Shown one piece after another: positions 52,101 through 64,000 of a DNA stretch of 64,000 nt. Both the position numbers and the translations under genes were made by a program. Source of the stretch: Hydractinia symbiolongicarpus. Its lineage: Eukaryota > Cnidaria > Hydrozoa > Anthoathecata > Hydractiniidae. The notes under the pieces are model-generated. The model saw only the letters and a program-made list of their open reading frames with translations, did no database searches and was not told the DNA's origin. Location of the stretch: contig NC_079876.1 in the NCBI RefSeq assembly GCF_029227915.1, forward strand, positions 5,086,001-5,150,000, given 5' to 3'. Every line of letters starts with the position of its first letter. Positions within the stretch are counted from its first letter, which is position 1.

Positions 52101-55100
52101 TTTTGAAACTGTTGCTATTTCTTCAGCGCGTGATAACGGATAGGATTGGTCCCACTGAAAAGAACGACTTATTTATCTAAATTTTTAAATCAAGCGCTAC
52201 CACAGCGCCCAGTGTAATCGCTGAGTTCCGGCAATCACGTCAAATTAAGAAGAATGTTTTATCTTGGAGTCCATTTGTGTCATCTATCACATTGATCAGG
52301 TCACAGTCCAAAGTTAGTTCAATTAAGTCCCACAGTCAATCGTTTCACTGTTAAAAGCGATGCAACCTAGTAATATCAAATAAATATCGCTAAATACATG
52401 TTGGTACGAATATGTGACCCAACCGTTAAAACTCAAACTAACTGACACCGTTAGAAAGTCAATGAAATGTAGTTTTTGAAACTGTCGCTATTTCTTCAGC
52501 GCGCGATAACGGATAGGATTGGTCCCACAGAAAAAACGACTTATTTATCTAAATTTTTAAATAAAGCGCTACTACAGCGCCCAGTGTAATAGCTGATTTC
52601 CGGCAATCACGTCAAATTAAGAAGAATGTTCTTTCTTGGAGTCCAATTGTCTCACTTTCACATTTATAAGGTCACAGTCCATAATCAGTTGAATTAAATC
52701 CCACAGTAATCGTTTCACTGTTAAAAGCCATACAACCTAGTAATATCAGAAAAATATCGCTAAGTACATGTTGGTACGAAAATGTGACCCAACCGTTGTA
52801 ACTCAAACGGATTGACACCGTTAGAACGTCAATGAAGTGTAGTTTTTAAAACTGTCGCTATTTCTTCAGCGCGCGATAACGGATAGGATTGGTCCCACAG
52901 TAAAAAACGACTTATTTATCTAAATTTTTAAATAAGGTGCTACCACAACGCCTAGTGTAATCGCTGAGCTCCGGCAATCACGTCAAATTAAGAAGAATGT
53001 TTTTTCTTGGAGTCCATTTGTGTCATTTATCACATTGATCAGGTCACGGTCCAAAGTTAGTTCAATTAAGTCCCACAGTCAATCGTTTCACTGTTAAAGG
53101 CGATGCAACCTAGTAATATTAGATAAATATCGCTAAATACATGTTGGTACGAAAATGTGACCCAACCGTTGAAACTCAAACGGACTGACACCGTTAAAAA
53201 GTCAATGAAATGTAGTTTTTGAAGCTGTAGCTACTTCTTCAGCGCGCGATAACGGCTAGGATTGGTCCCACAGTAAAATTTGACTTATTTATCTAATTTT
53301 TTAAATGAAGTGCTACCACAGCGCCCAGTGTAATCGCTGAGTTCCGCCCATCACGTCAAACTAAGAAGAATGTTATTTCTTGGAGTCCAATTGTCTCAAT
53401 TATAACATTTATAAGGTCACAGTCCAAAATCAGTTCAATTATGTGCCACAGTCAATCGTTTCACTGTTAAAAGCCATACAACCTAGTAATATTAGAAAAA
53501 TATCGCTAAATACATGTTGGTACGAATATGTGACCCAACCGTTGTAACTCAAACGGATTAACACCGTTAGAAAGTCAATGAAATGTAGTTTTTGGAACTG
53601 TCGCTATTTCTTCAGCGTGCGATAACGGATAGGATTGATCCCACAGAAAAGAACGACTTATTTATCTAAATTTTTATATGAAGCGCTACAACAGCGCCCC
53701 GTGTAATCGCTGATTTGCAGTAATCAAGTCAAAATAAGAAGAACGTTTTTTCTGGGAGTCCATTTGTGTCATCTACCACATTGATCACGTCACAGTCCAA
53801 AGTTAGTTCAAATAAGTACCACAGTCAATCGTTTCACTGTTAAAAGCGATGCAACCTAGTAATATCAGATAATTATCGCTAAATACATGTTGGTACGAAT
53901 ATGTGACCCAACTGTTGAAACTCAAACGAACTGACACCGTTAGAAAGTCAATGAAATGTAGTTTTAGAAACTGTCGCTATTTCTTCAGCGCGCGATAACG
54001 GATAGGATAGGTCTCACAGTAAAGAACGACTTATTTATCTAAATTTTTAAATAAAGTGCTACCACAACGCCCAGTGTAATCGCTGAGTTCCGGCAAAGAC
54101 GTCAAATTAGGAAGAATGTTCTTTCTTGGAGTCCAATTGTCTCATTTATCACATTTATCAGGTTAAAGTCCAAAGTTAGTTCAATCAAGTCCCACAGTCA
54201 ATCGTTTCACTGTTACAAGCCATACAACCTAGTAATATCAGAAAAATATCGCTAAATACATGTTGGTACGAATATGTGACCCAACCGTTGTAACTCAAAC
54301 GGATCGACACCGTTAGAAAGTCAATGAAGTGTAGTTTCTGAAACTGTCGCTATTTCTTCAGCGCACGATAACGGATAGGATTGGTCCTACAGTCGCGCTA
54401 CAAAAGCGCCCAGTGTAATCGCTTATTGCGGTAATCACGTCAAATTAAGAAGAATGTTTTATCTTGGAGTCCATTTGTGTCATCTCTCACATTGATCAGG
54501 TCACAGCCCAAAGTTAGTTCAATTAAGTCCCACAGTCAATCGTTTCACTGTTAAAAGCGATGCAACCTGGTAATATCAGATAAATATCGCCAAATACATG
54601 TTGGTACGAATATGTGACCCAACCGTTAAAACTCAAACGAACTGACACCGTTAGAAAGTCAATGAAATGTAGTTTTTGAAATTGTCGCTATTTCTTCAGC
54701 GCGCGATAACGGATAGGGTTGGTCCCACAGAAAAAAACGACTTATTTATCTAAATTTTTAAATAAAGCGCTACTACAACGCCCAGTGTAATCGCTGAGTT
54801 CCGGCAATCATGTCAAATTAAGAAGAATGTTTTTTCTTGGAGTCCATTTGTGTCATTTATCACATTGATCAGGTCGCGGTCCAAAATCAGTTCAATTATG
54901 TGCCACAGTCAATCGTTTCACTGTTAAAAGCCATACAAACTAGTAATATCAGAAAAATATCGCTAAATACATGTTGGTACGAATATGTGACCCAACCGTT
55001 GTAACTCAAACGGATTAACACCGTTAGAAAGTCAATGAAATGTAGTTTTTGAAACTGATGCTATTTCTTCAGCGCGTGATAACGGATAGGATTGGTCCCA

Positions 55101-58100
55101 CTGAAAAGAACGACTTATTTATCTAAATTTTTAAATGAAGCGCTACCACAGCGCCCAGTGTAATCGCTTATTGCGGTAATCACGTCAAATTAAGAAAAAT
55201 GTTTTATCTTGGAGTCCATTTGTGTCATCTCTCACATTGATCAGGTCACAGCCCAAAGTTAGTTCAATTAAGTCCCACAGTCAATCGTTTCACTGTTAAA
55301 AGCGATGCAACCTGGTAATATCAGATAAATATCGCTAAATACATGTTGGTACGAATATGTGACCAACCCGCTAAAACTCAAACGAACTGACACCGTTAGA
55401 AAGTCAATGAAATGTAGTTTTTGAAACTGTCGCTATTTCTTCAGCGCGCGATAACGGATAGGATTGGTCCCACAGAAAAAAACGACTTATTTATCTAAAT
55501 TTTTAAATAAGGCGCTACTACAACGCCCAGTGTAATCGCTGAGTTCCGGCAATCAGGTCAAATTAAGAAGAATGTTATTTCTTGGAGTCCAATTGTCTCA
55601 CTTATAACATTTATAAGGTCACGGTCCAAAATCAGTTCAATTATGTGCCACAGTCAATCGTTTCACTGTTAAAAGCCATAGAACTTAGTAATATCAGATA
55701 AATATCGCTCAATATATGTTGGTACGAATATGTGACCCAACCGTTGAAACTTAAACGGACTGACACCGTTAAAAAGTCAATGAAATGTAGTTTTTGAAGC
55801 TGTCGCTATTTCTTCAGCGCGCGATAACGGCTAGGATTGGTCCCACATTAAAAAATGACTTTTTATCTTAATTTTTAATTGAAGCGCTACCACAGCGCCC
55901 AGTGTAATCGCTGATTTGCGCTAATCACGTCAAATTAAGAAAATGTTTTTCTTGGAGTCCAATTGTGTCACTATCACATTTATAAGGTCAAAGTCCATAA
56001 TCAGTTCAATTAAATCCCACAGTCAATCGTTTCACTGTTAAAAGACATACAACCTAGCAATATCAGAAGAATATCGCTAAATACATGTTGGTACGAATAT
56101 GTGACCCAACCGTTGTAACTCAAACGAATTGGCACCGTTAGAAATTCAATGAAGTGTAGTTTTTGAAACTGTCGCTATTTCTTCAGCGCGCGATAACGGA
56201 GAGGATTGGTCCCACAGAAAAAAAACGACTTATTTATCTAAATTTTTAAATAAACCGCTACCACAACGTCCAGTGTAATAGCTGATTTCCGGCAATCACG
56301 TCAAATTAAGAAGAATGTTTTCTCTTAGAGTCCATTTGTGTCATTTATCACATTGATCAGGTCACGGTCCAAAGTTAGTTCAATTAAGTCCCACAGTCAA
56401 TCGTTTCACTGTTAAAAGCGATGCAACCTAGCAATATCAGATAAATATCGCTAAATACATGTTGGTACGAATATGTGACCCAACCGTTGTAACTCAAACG
56501 GATTAACACCGTTAAAAAGTCAATGAAATGTAGTTTTAAAAACTGTCGCTATTTCTTCAGCGCGCGATAACGGATAGGATTGGTCCCACAGAAACGAACG
56601 ACTTATTTATCTAAATTTTTAAATGAAGCGGTACCACAGCGCCCAGTGTAATCGCTGATTTGCGGTAATCACGTCAAATTAAGAAAATGTTTTTTCTTTG
56701 AGTCCATTTGTGTCATCTATCACATTGATCAGGTCACGGTCCAAAATCAGTTCAATTATGTGCCACAGTCAATCGTTTCACTGTTAAAAGCCATACAACC
56801 TAGTAATATCAGAAAAATATCGCTAAATACATGTTGGTACGAATATGTGACCCAACCGTTGTAACTCAAACGGATTAACACCGTTAGAAAGTCAATGAAA
56901 TGTAGTTTTTGAAACTGTTGCTATTTCTTCAGCGCGTGATAACGGATAGGATTGGTCCCACTGAAAAGAACGACTTATTTATCTAAATTTTTAAATGAAG
57001 CGCTACCACAGCGCCCAGTGTAATCGCTGAGTTCCGGCAATCACGTCAAATTAAGAAGAATGTTATTTCTTGGAGTCCGATTGTCTCACTTATAACATTT
57101 ATAAGGTCACGGTCCAAAATCAATTCAATTATGTGCCACAGTCAATCGTTTCACTGTTAAAAGCCATACAACCTAGTAATATCAGAAAAATATCGCTAAG
57201 TACATGTTGGTACGAATATGTGACCCAACCGTTGTAACTCAAACGGATTGACACCGTTAGAACGTCAATGAAGTGTAGTTTTTGAAACTGTCGCTATTTC
57301 TTCAGCGCGCGATAACGGATAGGATTGGTCCCACAGTAAAAAACGACTTATTTATCTAAATTTTTAAATAAGGTGCTACCACAACGCCTAGTGTAATCGC
57401 TGAGCTCCGGCAATCACGTCAAATTAAGAAGAATGTTTTTTCTTGGAGTCCATTTGTGTCATTTATCACATTGATCAGGTCACGGTCCAAAGTTAGTTCA
57501 ATTAAGTCCCACAGTCAATCGTTTCACTGTTAAAGGCGATGTAACCTAGTAATATTAGATAAATATCGCTAAATACATGTTGGTACGAAAATGTGACCCA
57601 ACCGTTGAAACTCAAACGGACTGACACCGTTAGAAAGTCAATGAAATGTAGTTTTAGAAGCTGTAGCTACTTCTTCAGCGCGCGATAACGGCTAGGATTG
57701 GTCCCACAGTAAAATTTGACTTATTTATCTAATTTTTTAAATGAAGTGCTACCACAGCGCCCAGTGTAATCGCTGAGTTCCGCCAATCACGTCAAACTAA
57801 GAAGAATGTTATTTCTTGAAGTCCAATTGTCTCAATTATAACATTTATAAGGTCACAGTCCAAAGTCAGTTCAATTATGTGCCACAGTCAATCGTTTCAC
57901 TGTTAAAAGCCATACAACCTAGTAATATTAGAAAAACATCGCTAAATACATGTTGGTACGAATATGTGACCCAACCGTTGTAACTCAAACGGATTAACAC
58001 CGTTAGAAAGTCAATGAAATGTAGTTTTTGAAACTGTCGCTATTTCTTCAGCGCACGATAACGGCCAGGATTGGTCCAACAGTTAAAAATGACTTATTAA

Positions 58101-58447
58101 TCTAAATTTTTAATGGAAGCGCTACCACAGCGCCCAGTGAAATCGCTGAGTTTCGGCAATCATTTCAAATTAAGAAGAATGTTATTTCTTGGAGTCCAAT
58201 TGTCTTACTTTCACATTTATAAGGTCACAGTCCAAAGTTAGTTCAATTAAGTACCACAGTCAATCGTTTCACTGTTAAAAGCGATGCAACTTAGCAATAT
58301 CAGATAAATATCGCTAAATACATGTTGGTACGAATATGTGACCCAACCGTTGAAACTGAAACGAACTGACACCGTTTGAAAGTCAATGAAATGTAGTTTT
58401 TGAAACTGTCGCTATTTCTTCAGCGCACGATAACGGCCAGGATTGGT
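49172..58447 (+). repeat. Satellite segment J: irregular units
   Basis: Units start at 49172, 49544, 49917, 50290, 50662, 51033, 51406, 51778, 52151, 52524, 52894, 53267, 53640, 54013, 54386 (338 bp), 54724, 55097, 55469, 55842, 56211, 56585, 56957, 57330, 57703 and 58076. Many are hybrids of variants seen elsewhere: the pair 50662/51033 is like 52524/52894, and the unit at 57703 is like that at 53267. No single local period holds across the whole stretch. I see nothing here apart from satellite. Confidence 0.82.
54386..54723 (+). repeat. Shortened 338-bp satellite unit
   Basis: After CCTACAGT this unit passes directly to CGCGCTACAAAAGCGCC, omitting about 35 bp of the T/A-rich leader normally found there. 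The rest of the unit is complete and carries the CTTATTGCGG variant. It is the only unit with this deletion. Confidence 0.85.
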
Positions 58448-61429
58448 CCAACAGTTAAAAATGACTTATTAATCTAAATTTTTAATGGAAGCGCTACCAC
58501 AGCGCCCAGTGAAATCGCTGAGTTTCGGCAATCATTTCAAATTAAGAAGAATGTTATTTCTTGGAGTCCAATTGTCTTACTTTCACATTTATAAGGTCAC
58601 AGTCCATAATCAGTTCAATTAAGTCTCACAGTCAATCGTTTCACTGTTAAAAGCCATACAACCTGGTAATATCAGAAAAATATCGCTAAATACATGTTGG
58701 TACGAATATGTGACCCAACCATTGTAAATCAAACGAACTGACACTGTTAGAAAGTCAATGAAGTGTAGTTTTGGAAACTGTCGCTATTTCTTCAGCGCGC
58801 GATAACGGATAGGATTGTTCCCACAGTAAAGAACGACTTATTTATCTAAATTTTTATATAAAGCGCTACCACAACGCCTAGTGTAATCGCTGATTTCCGG
58901 CAATCACGTCAAATTAAGAAGAATGTTTTTTCTTGGAGTCCATTTGTGTCATTTATCACATTGATAAGGTCACGGTCCAAAATCAGTTCAATTATGTGCC
59001 ACAGTCAATCGTTTCACTGTTAAAAGCCATACAACCTAGTAATATCAGAAAAATATCGCTAAATACATGTTGGTACGAATATGTGACCCAACCGTTGTAA
59101 CTCAAACGGATTAACACCGTTAGAAAGTCAATGAAATGTAGTTTTTGAAACTGTTGCTATTTCTTCAGCGCGTGATAACGGATAGGATTGGTCCCACTGA
59201 AAAGAACGACTTATTTATTTAAATTTTTAAATGAAGCGCTACCACAGCGCCCAGTGTAATCGCTAAGTTCCGGCAATCACGTCAAATTAAGAAGAATGTT
59301 ATTTCTTGGAGTCCAATTGTCTCACTTATAACATTTATAAGGTCACGGTCCAAAATCAGTTCAATTATGTGCCAAAGTCAATCGTTTCACTGTTAAAAGC
59401 CATACAACCTAGTAATATCAGAAAAATATCGCTAAATACATGTTGGTACGAATATGTGACCCAACCGTTGTAACTCAAACGGATTAACACCGTTAGAAAG
59501 TCAATGAAATGTAGTTTTTGAAACTGTTGCTATTTCTTCAGCGCGTGATAACGGATAGGATTGGTCCCACTGAAAAGAACGACTTATTTATTTAAATTTT
59601 TAAATGAAGCGCTACCACAGCGCCCAGTGTAATCGCTAAGTTCCGGCAATCACGTCAAATTAAGAAGAATGTTATTTCTTGGAGTCCAATTGTCTCACTT
59701 ATAACATTTATAAGGTCACGGTCCAAAATCAGTTCAATTAAGTACCACAGTCAATCGTTTCACTGTTAAAAGCGATGCAACTTAGCAATATCAGATAAAT
59801 ATCGCTAAATACATGTTGGTACGAATATGTGACCCAACCGTTGAAACTGAAACGAACTGACACCGTTTGAAAGTCAATGAAATGTAGTTTTTGAAACTGT
59901 CGCTATTTCTTCAGCGCACGATAACGGCCAGGATTGGTCCAACAGTTAAAAATGACTTATTAATCTAAATTTTTAATGGAAGCGCTACCACAGCGCCCAG
60001 TGAAATCGCTGAGTTTCGGCAATCATTTCAAATTAAGAAGAATGTTATTTCTTGGAGTCCAATTGTCTTACTTTCACATTTATAAGGTCACAGTCCATAA
60101 TCAGTTCAATTAAGTCTCACAGTCAATCGTTTCACTGTTAAAAGCCATACAACCTGGTAATATCAGAAAAATATCGCTAAATACATGTTGGTACGAATAT
60201 GTGACCCAACCATTGTAAATCAAACGAACTGACACTGTTAGAAAGTCAATGAAGTGTAGTTTTGGAAACTGTCGCTATTTCTTCAGCGCGCGATAACGGA
60301 TAGGATTGTTCCCACAGTAAAGAACGACTTATTTATCTAAATTTTTATATAAAGCGCTACCACAACGCCTAGTGTAATCGCTGATTTCCGGCAATCACGT
60401 CAAATTAAGAAGAATGTTTTTTCTTGGAGTCCCTTTGTGTCATTTATCACATTGATCAGGTCACGGTCCAAAATCAGTTCAATTATGTGCCACAGTCAAT
60501 CGTTTCACTGTTAAAAGCCATACAACCTAGTAATATCAGAAAAATATCGCTAAATACATGTTGGTACGAATATGTGACCCAACCGTTGTAACTCAAACGG
60601 ATTAACACCGTTAGAAAGTCAATGAAATGTAGTTTTTGAAACTGTTGCTATTTCTTCAGCGCGTGATAACGGATAGGATTGGTCCCACTGAAAAGAACGA
60701 CTTATTTATTTAAATTTTTAAATGAAGCGCTACCACAGCGCCCAGTGTAATCGCTAAGTTCCGGCAATCACGTCAAATTAAGAAGAATGTTATTTCTTGG
60801 AGTCCAATTGTCTCACTTATAACATTTATAAGGTCACGGTCCAAAATCAGTTCAATTATGTGCCAAAGTCAATCGTTTCACTGTTAAAAGCCATACAACC
60901 TAGTAATATCAGAAAAATATCGCTAAATACATGTTGGTACGAATATGTGACCCAACCGTTGTAACTCAAACGGATTAACACCGTTAGAAAGTCAATGAAA
61001 TGTAGTTTTTGAAACTGTTGCTATTTCTTCAGCGCGTGATAACGGATAGGATTGGTCCCACTGAAAAGAACGACTTATTTATTTAAATTTTTAAATGAAG
61101 CGCTACCACAGCGCCCAGTGTAATCACTAAGTTCCGGCAATCAAGTCAAATTAAGAAGAATGTTATTTCTTGGAGTCCAATTGTCTCACTTATAACATTT
61201 ATAAGGTCACGGTCCAAAATCAGTTCAATTATGTGCCACAGTCAATCGTTTCACTGTTAAAAGCGATGCAATCTAGTAATATCAGAAAAATGTCGCTAAA
61301 TACATGTTGGTACGAATATGTGACCCAACCGTTGTAACTCAAACGGATTAACACCGTTAGAAAGTCAATGAAATGTAGTTTTTGAAACTGTTGCTATTTC
61401 TTCAGCGCGTGATAACGGATAGGATTGGT
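58448..61429 (+). repeat. Satellite segment K: four-unit duplication, 1491-bp period
   Basis: Units at 58448, 58820, 59193 and 59566 match those at 59939, 60311, 60684 and 61057 at a constant 1491 bp. Shared rare variants are GGATTGTTCCCAC, ATTTATTTAAATTTT, GTGCCAAAGTC and CAACCTGGTAATATC. The differences include CCATTTG against CCCTTTG near 58940 and 60431, and GATAAGG against GATCAGG nearby. The unit at 59566 is a hybrid whose right part (AAGTACCACAGTC, CAACTTAGCAATATC) matches the unit at 58076, placing the junction near 59.74 kb. Confidence 0.87.
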
Positions 61430-64000
61430 CCCACTAAAAAGAACGACTTATTTATCTAAATTTTTAAATGAAGCGCTACCACAGCGCCCAGTGTAATCGC
61501 TTATTGCGGTAATCACGTCAAATTAAGAAGAATGTTTTATCTTGGAGTCCATTTGTGTCATCTATCACATTGATCAGGTCACAGTCCAAAGTTAGTTCAA
61601 TTAAGTCCCACAGTCAATCGTTTCACTGTTAAAAGCGATGCAACCTAGTAATATCAGATAAATATCGCTAAATACATGTTGGTACGAATATGTGACCCAA
61701 CCGTTAAAACTCAAACGAACTGACACCGTTAGAAAGTCAATGAAATGTAGTTTTTGAAACTGTCGCTATTTCTTCAGCGCGCGATAACGGATAGGATTGG
61801 TCCCACAGAAAAAAACGACTTATTTATCTAAATTTTTAAATAAAGCGCTACTACAGCGCCCAGTGTAATAGCTGATTTCCGGCAATCACGTCAAATTAAG
61901 AAGAATGTTCTTTCTTGGAGTCCAATTGTCTCACTTTCACATTTATAAGGTCAAAGTCCATAATCAGTTCAATTAAATCCCACAGTCAATCGTTTCACTG
62001 TTAAAAGCCATACAACCTAGTAATATCAGAAGAATATCACTAAATACATGTTGGTACGAATATGTGACCCAATCGTTGTAACTCAAACGAATTGGCACCG
62101 TTAGAAAGTCAATGAAGTGTAGTTTTTAAAACTGTCGCTATTTCTTCAGCGCGCGATAACGGATAGGATTGGTCCCACAGAAAAAAACGACTTATTTATC
62201 TAAATTTTTAAATAAAGCGCTACTACAGCGCCCAGTGTAATAGCTGATTTCCGGCAATCACGTCAAATTAAGAAGAATGTTCTTTCTTGGAGTCAAATTG
62301 TCTCACTTTCACATTTATAAGGTCACAGTCCATAATCAGTTGAATTAAATCCCACAGCAATCGTTTCACTGTTAAAAGCCATACAACCTAGTAATATCAG
62401 AAAAATATCGGTAAGTACATGTTGGTACGAATATGTGACCCAACCGTTGTAACTCAAACGGATTGACACCGTTAGAACGTCAATGAAGTGTAGTTTTTGA
62501 AACTGTCGCTATTTCTTCAGCGCGCGATAACGGATAGGATTGGTCCCACAGTAAAAAACGACTTATTTATCTAAATGTTTAAATAAGGTGCTACCACAAC
62601 GCCTAGTGTAATCGCTGAGCTCCGGCAATCACGTCAAATTAAGAAGAATGTTTTTTCTTGGAGTCCATTTGTGTCATTTATCACATTGATCAGGTCACGG
62701 TCCAAAGTTAGTTCAATTAAGTCCCACAGTCAATCGTTTCACTGTTAAAGGCGATGCAACCTAGTAATATTAGATAAATATCGCTAAATACATGTTGGTA
62801 CGAAAATGTGACCCAACCGTTGAAACTCAAACGGACTGACACCGTTAAAAAGTCAATGAAATGTAGTTTTTGAAGCTGTCGCTATTTCTTCAGCGCATGA
62901 TAACGGCCAGGATTGGTCCAACAGTTAAAAATGACTTATTAATCTAAATTTTTAATGGAAGCGCTACCACAGGGCCCAGTGAAATCGCTGAGTTTCGGCA
63001 ATCATTTCAAATTAAGAAGAATGTTATTTCTTGGAGTCCAATTGTCTTACTTTCACATTTATAAGGTCACAGTCCATAATCAGTTCAATTAAGTCTCACA
63101 GTCAATCGTTTCACTGTTAAAAGCCATACAACCTAGTAATATCAGAAAAATATCGCTAAATACATGTTGGTACGAATATGTGACCCAACCATTGTAAATC
63201 AAACGGACTGACACCGTTAGAAAGTCAATGAAGTGTACTTTTGGAAACTGTCGCTATTTCTTCAGCGCGCGATAACGGATAGGATTGGTCCCACAGTAAA
63301 GAACGACTTATTTATCTAAATTTTTATATAAAGCGATACCACAACGCCCAGTGTAATCGCTGATTTCCGGCAATCACGTCAAATTAAGAAGAATGTTTTT
63401 TCTTGGAGTCCATTTGTGTCATTTATCACATTGATCAGGTCACGGTCCAAAATCACTTCAATTATGTGCCACAGTCAATCGTTTCACTGTTAAAAGCCAT
63501 ACAACCTAGTAATATCAGAAAAATATCGCTAAATACATGTTGGTACGAATATGTGACCCAACCGTTGTAACTCAAACGGATTAACACCGTTAGAAAGTCA
63601 ATGAAATGTAGTTTTTGAAACTGTTGCTATTTCTTCAGCGCGTGATAACGGATAGGATTGGTCCAACTGAAAAGAACGACTTATTTATTTAAATTTTTAA
63701 ATGAAGCGCTACCACAGCGCCCAGTGTAATCGCTGAGTTCCGGCAATCACGTCAAATTAAGAAGAATGTTATTTCTTGGAGTCCAATTGTCTCACTTATA
63801 ACATTTATAAGGTCACGGTCCAAAATCAGTTCAATTATGTACCACAGTCAATGGTTTCACTGTTAAAAGCGATGCAATCTAGTAATATCAGAAAAATGTC
63901 GCTAAATACATGTTGGTACGAATATGTGACCCAACCGTTGTAACTCAAACGGATTAACACCGTTAGAAAGTCAATGAAATGTAGTTTTTTAAACTGTTGC
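61430..64000 (+). repeat. Satellite segment L: units related to 50.3-52.4 kb
   Basis: Units start at 61430, 61802, 62174, 62545, 62918, 63290 and 63663; the last is cut by the window edge. The unit at 61430 shares CCCACTAAAAAGAACG with the unit at 50290, 11140 bp upstream. Units at 62545, 62918, 63290 and 63663 match those at 51033, 51406, 51778 and 52151 at 11512 bp. The offset change of 372 bp shows one unit more here (61802 and 62174) than in the earlier block (50662 alone). Confidence 0.8.

Overview
The window is one uninterrupted block of eukaryotic satellite DNA with no gene that I can support. A unit of about 373 bp (full-length copies 369-376 bp by hand count) repeats head-to-tail on one strand from base 1 to base 64000. 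I count 172 unit starts, with the last unit cut by the window edge. I saw no inverted units. The only foreign DNA is a 449-bp element at about 20833-21281. It has a tRNA-like head with RNA polymerase III box A and box B sequences, a non-coding body, an (ATCT)n tail and a 7-bp target-site duplication, which makes it a SINE. A tRNA-headed SINE with a tetranucleotide tail, plus a long simple satellite, points to an animal, most likely an invertebrate. A mollusc is one possibility, but I cannot place the species from sequence alone.

Layout, using unit starts phased on the C/TCCACAG that follows GATTGGT. 1-5966: 16 units in a shuffled four-unit (about 1.49 kb) order. 5967-11782 and 11783-17227: two copies of a 15-16-unit block (5816 and 5445 bp); the second copy has lost exactly one unit. 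16250-19691: a five-unit block repeated at about 1721 bp, each copy carrying one 232-bp truncated unit. 20807-21635: one unit split by the SINE. 21636-27218: a seven-unit block repeated at 2606 bp. 27219-40982: less regular units with local 743-744 bp dimer and 1860 bp pentamer repeats. 40983-46194: a second, different seven-unit block, again at 2606 bp. About 45357-49184: a five-unit (1860 bp) duplication that is identical over about 1.97 kb. 49172-58447: irregular units, one of them 338 bp. 58448-61429: a four-unit block repeated at 1491 bp. 61430-64000: units matching 50290-52.4 kb.

The structure looks like repeated unequal exchange between units of the same phase. Every local period is close to a whole number of units (2, 4, 5, 7, 15 or 16), adjacent segments use different multiples, and no single higher-order unit has taken over the array. 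All longer open reading frames are chance frames inside the satellite or the microsatellite. The findings of interest are the array's history, its youngest duplications, the SINE and some conserved short motifs in the unit. I saw no protein-coding or defence system here.
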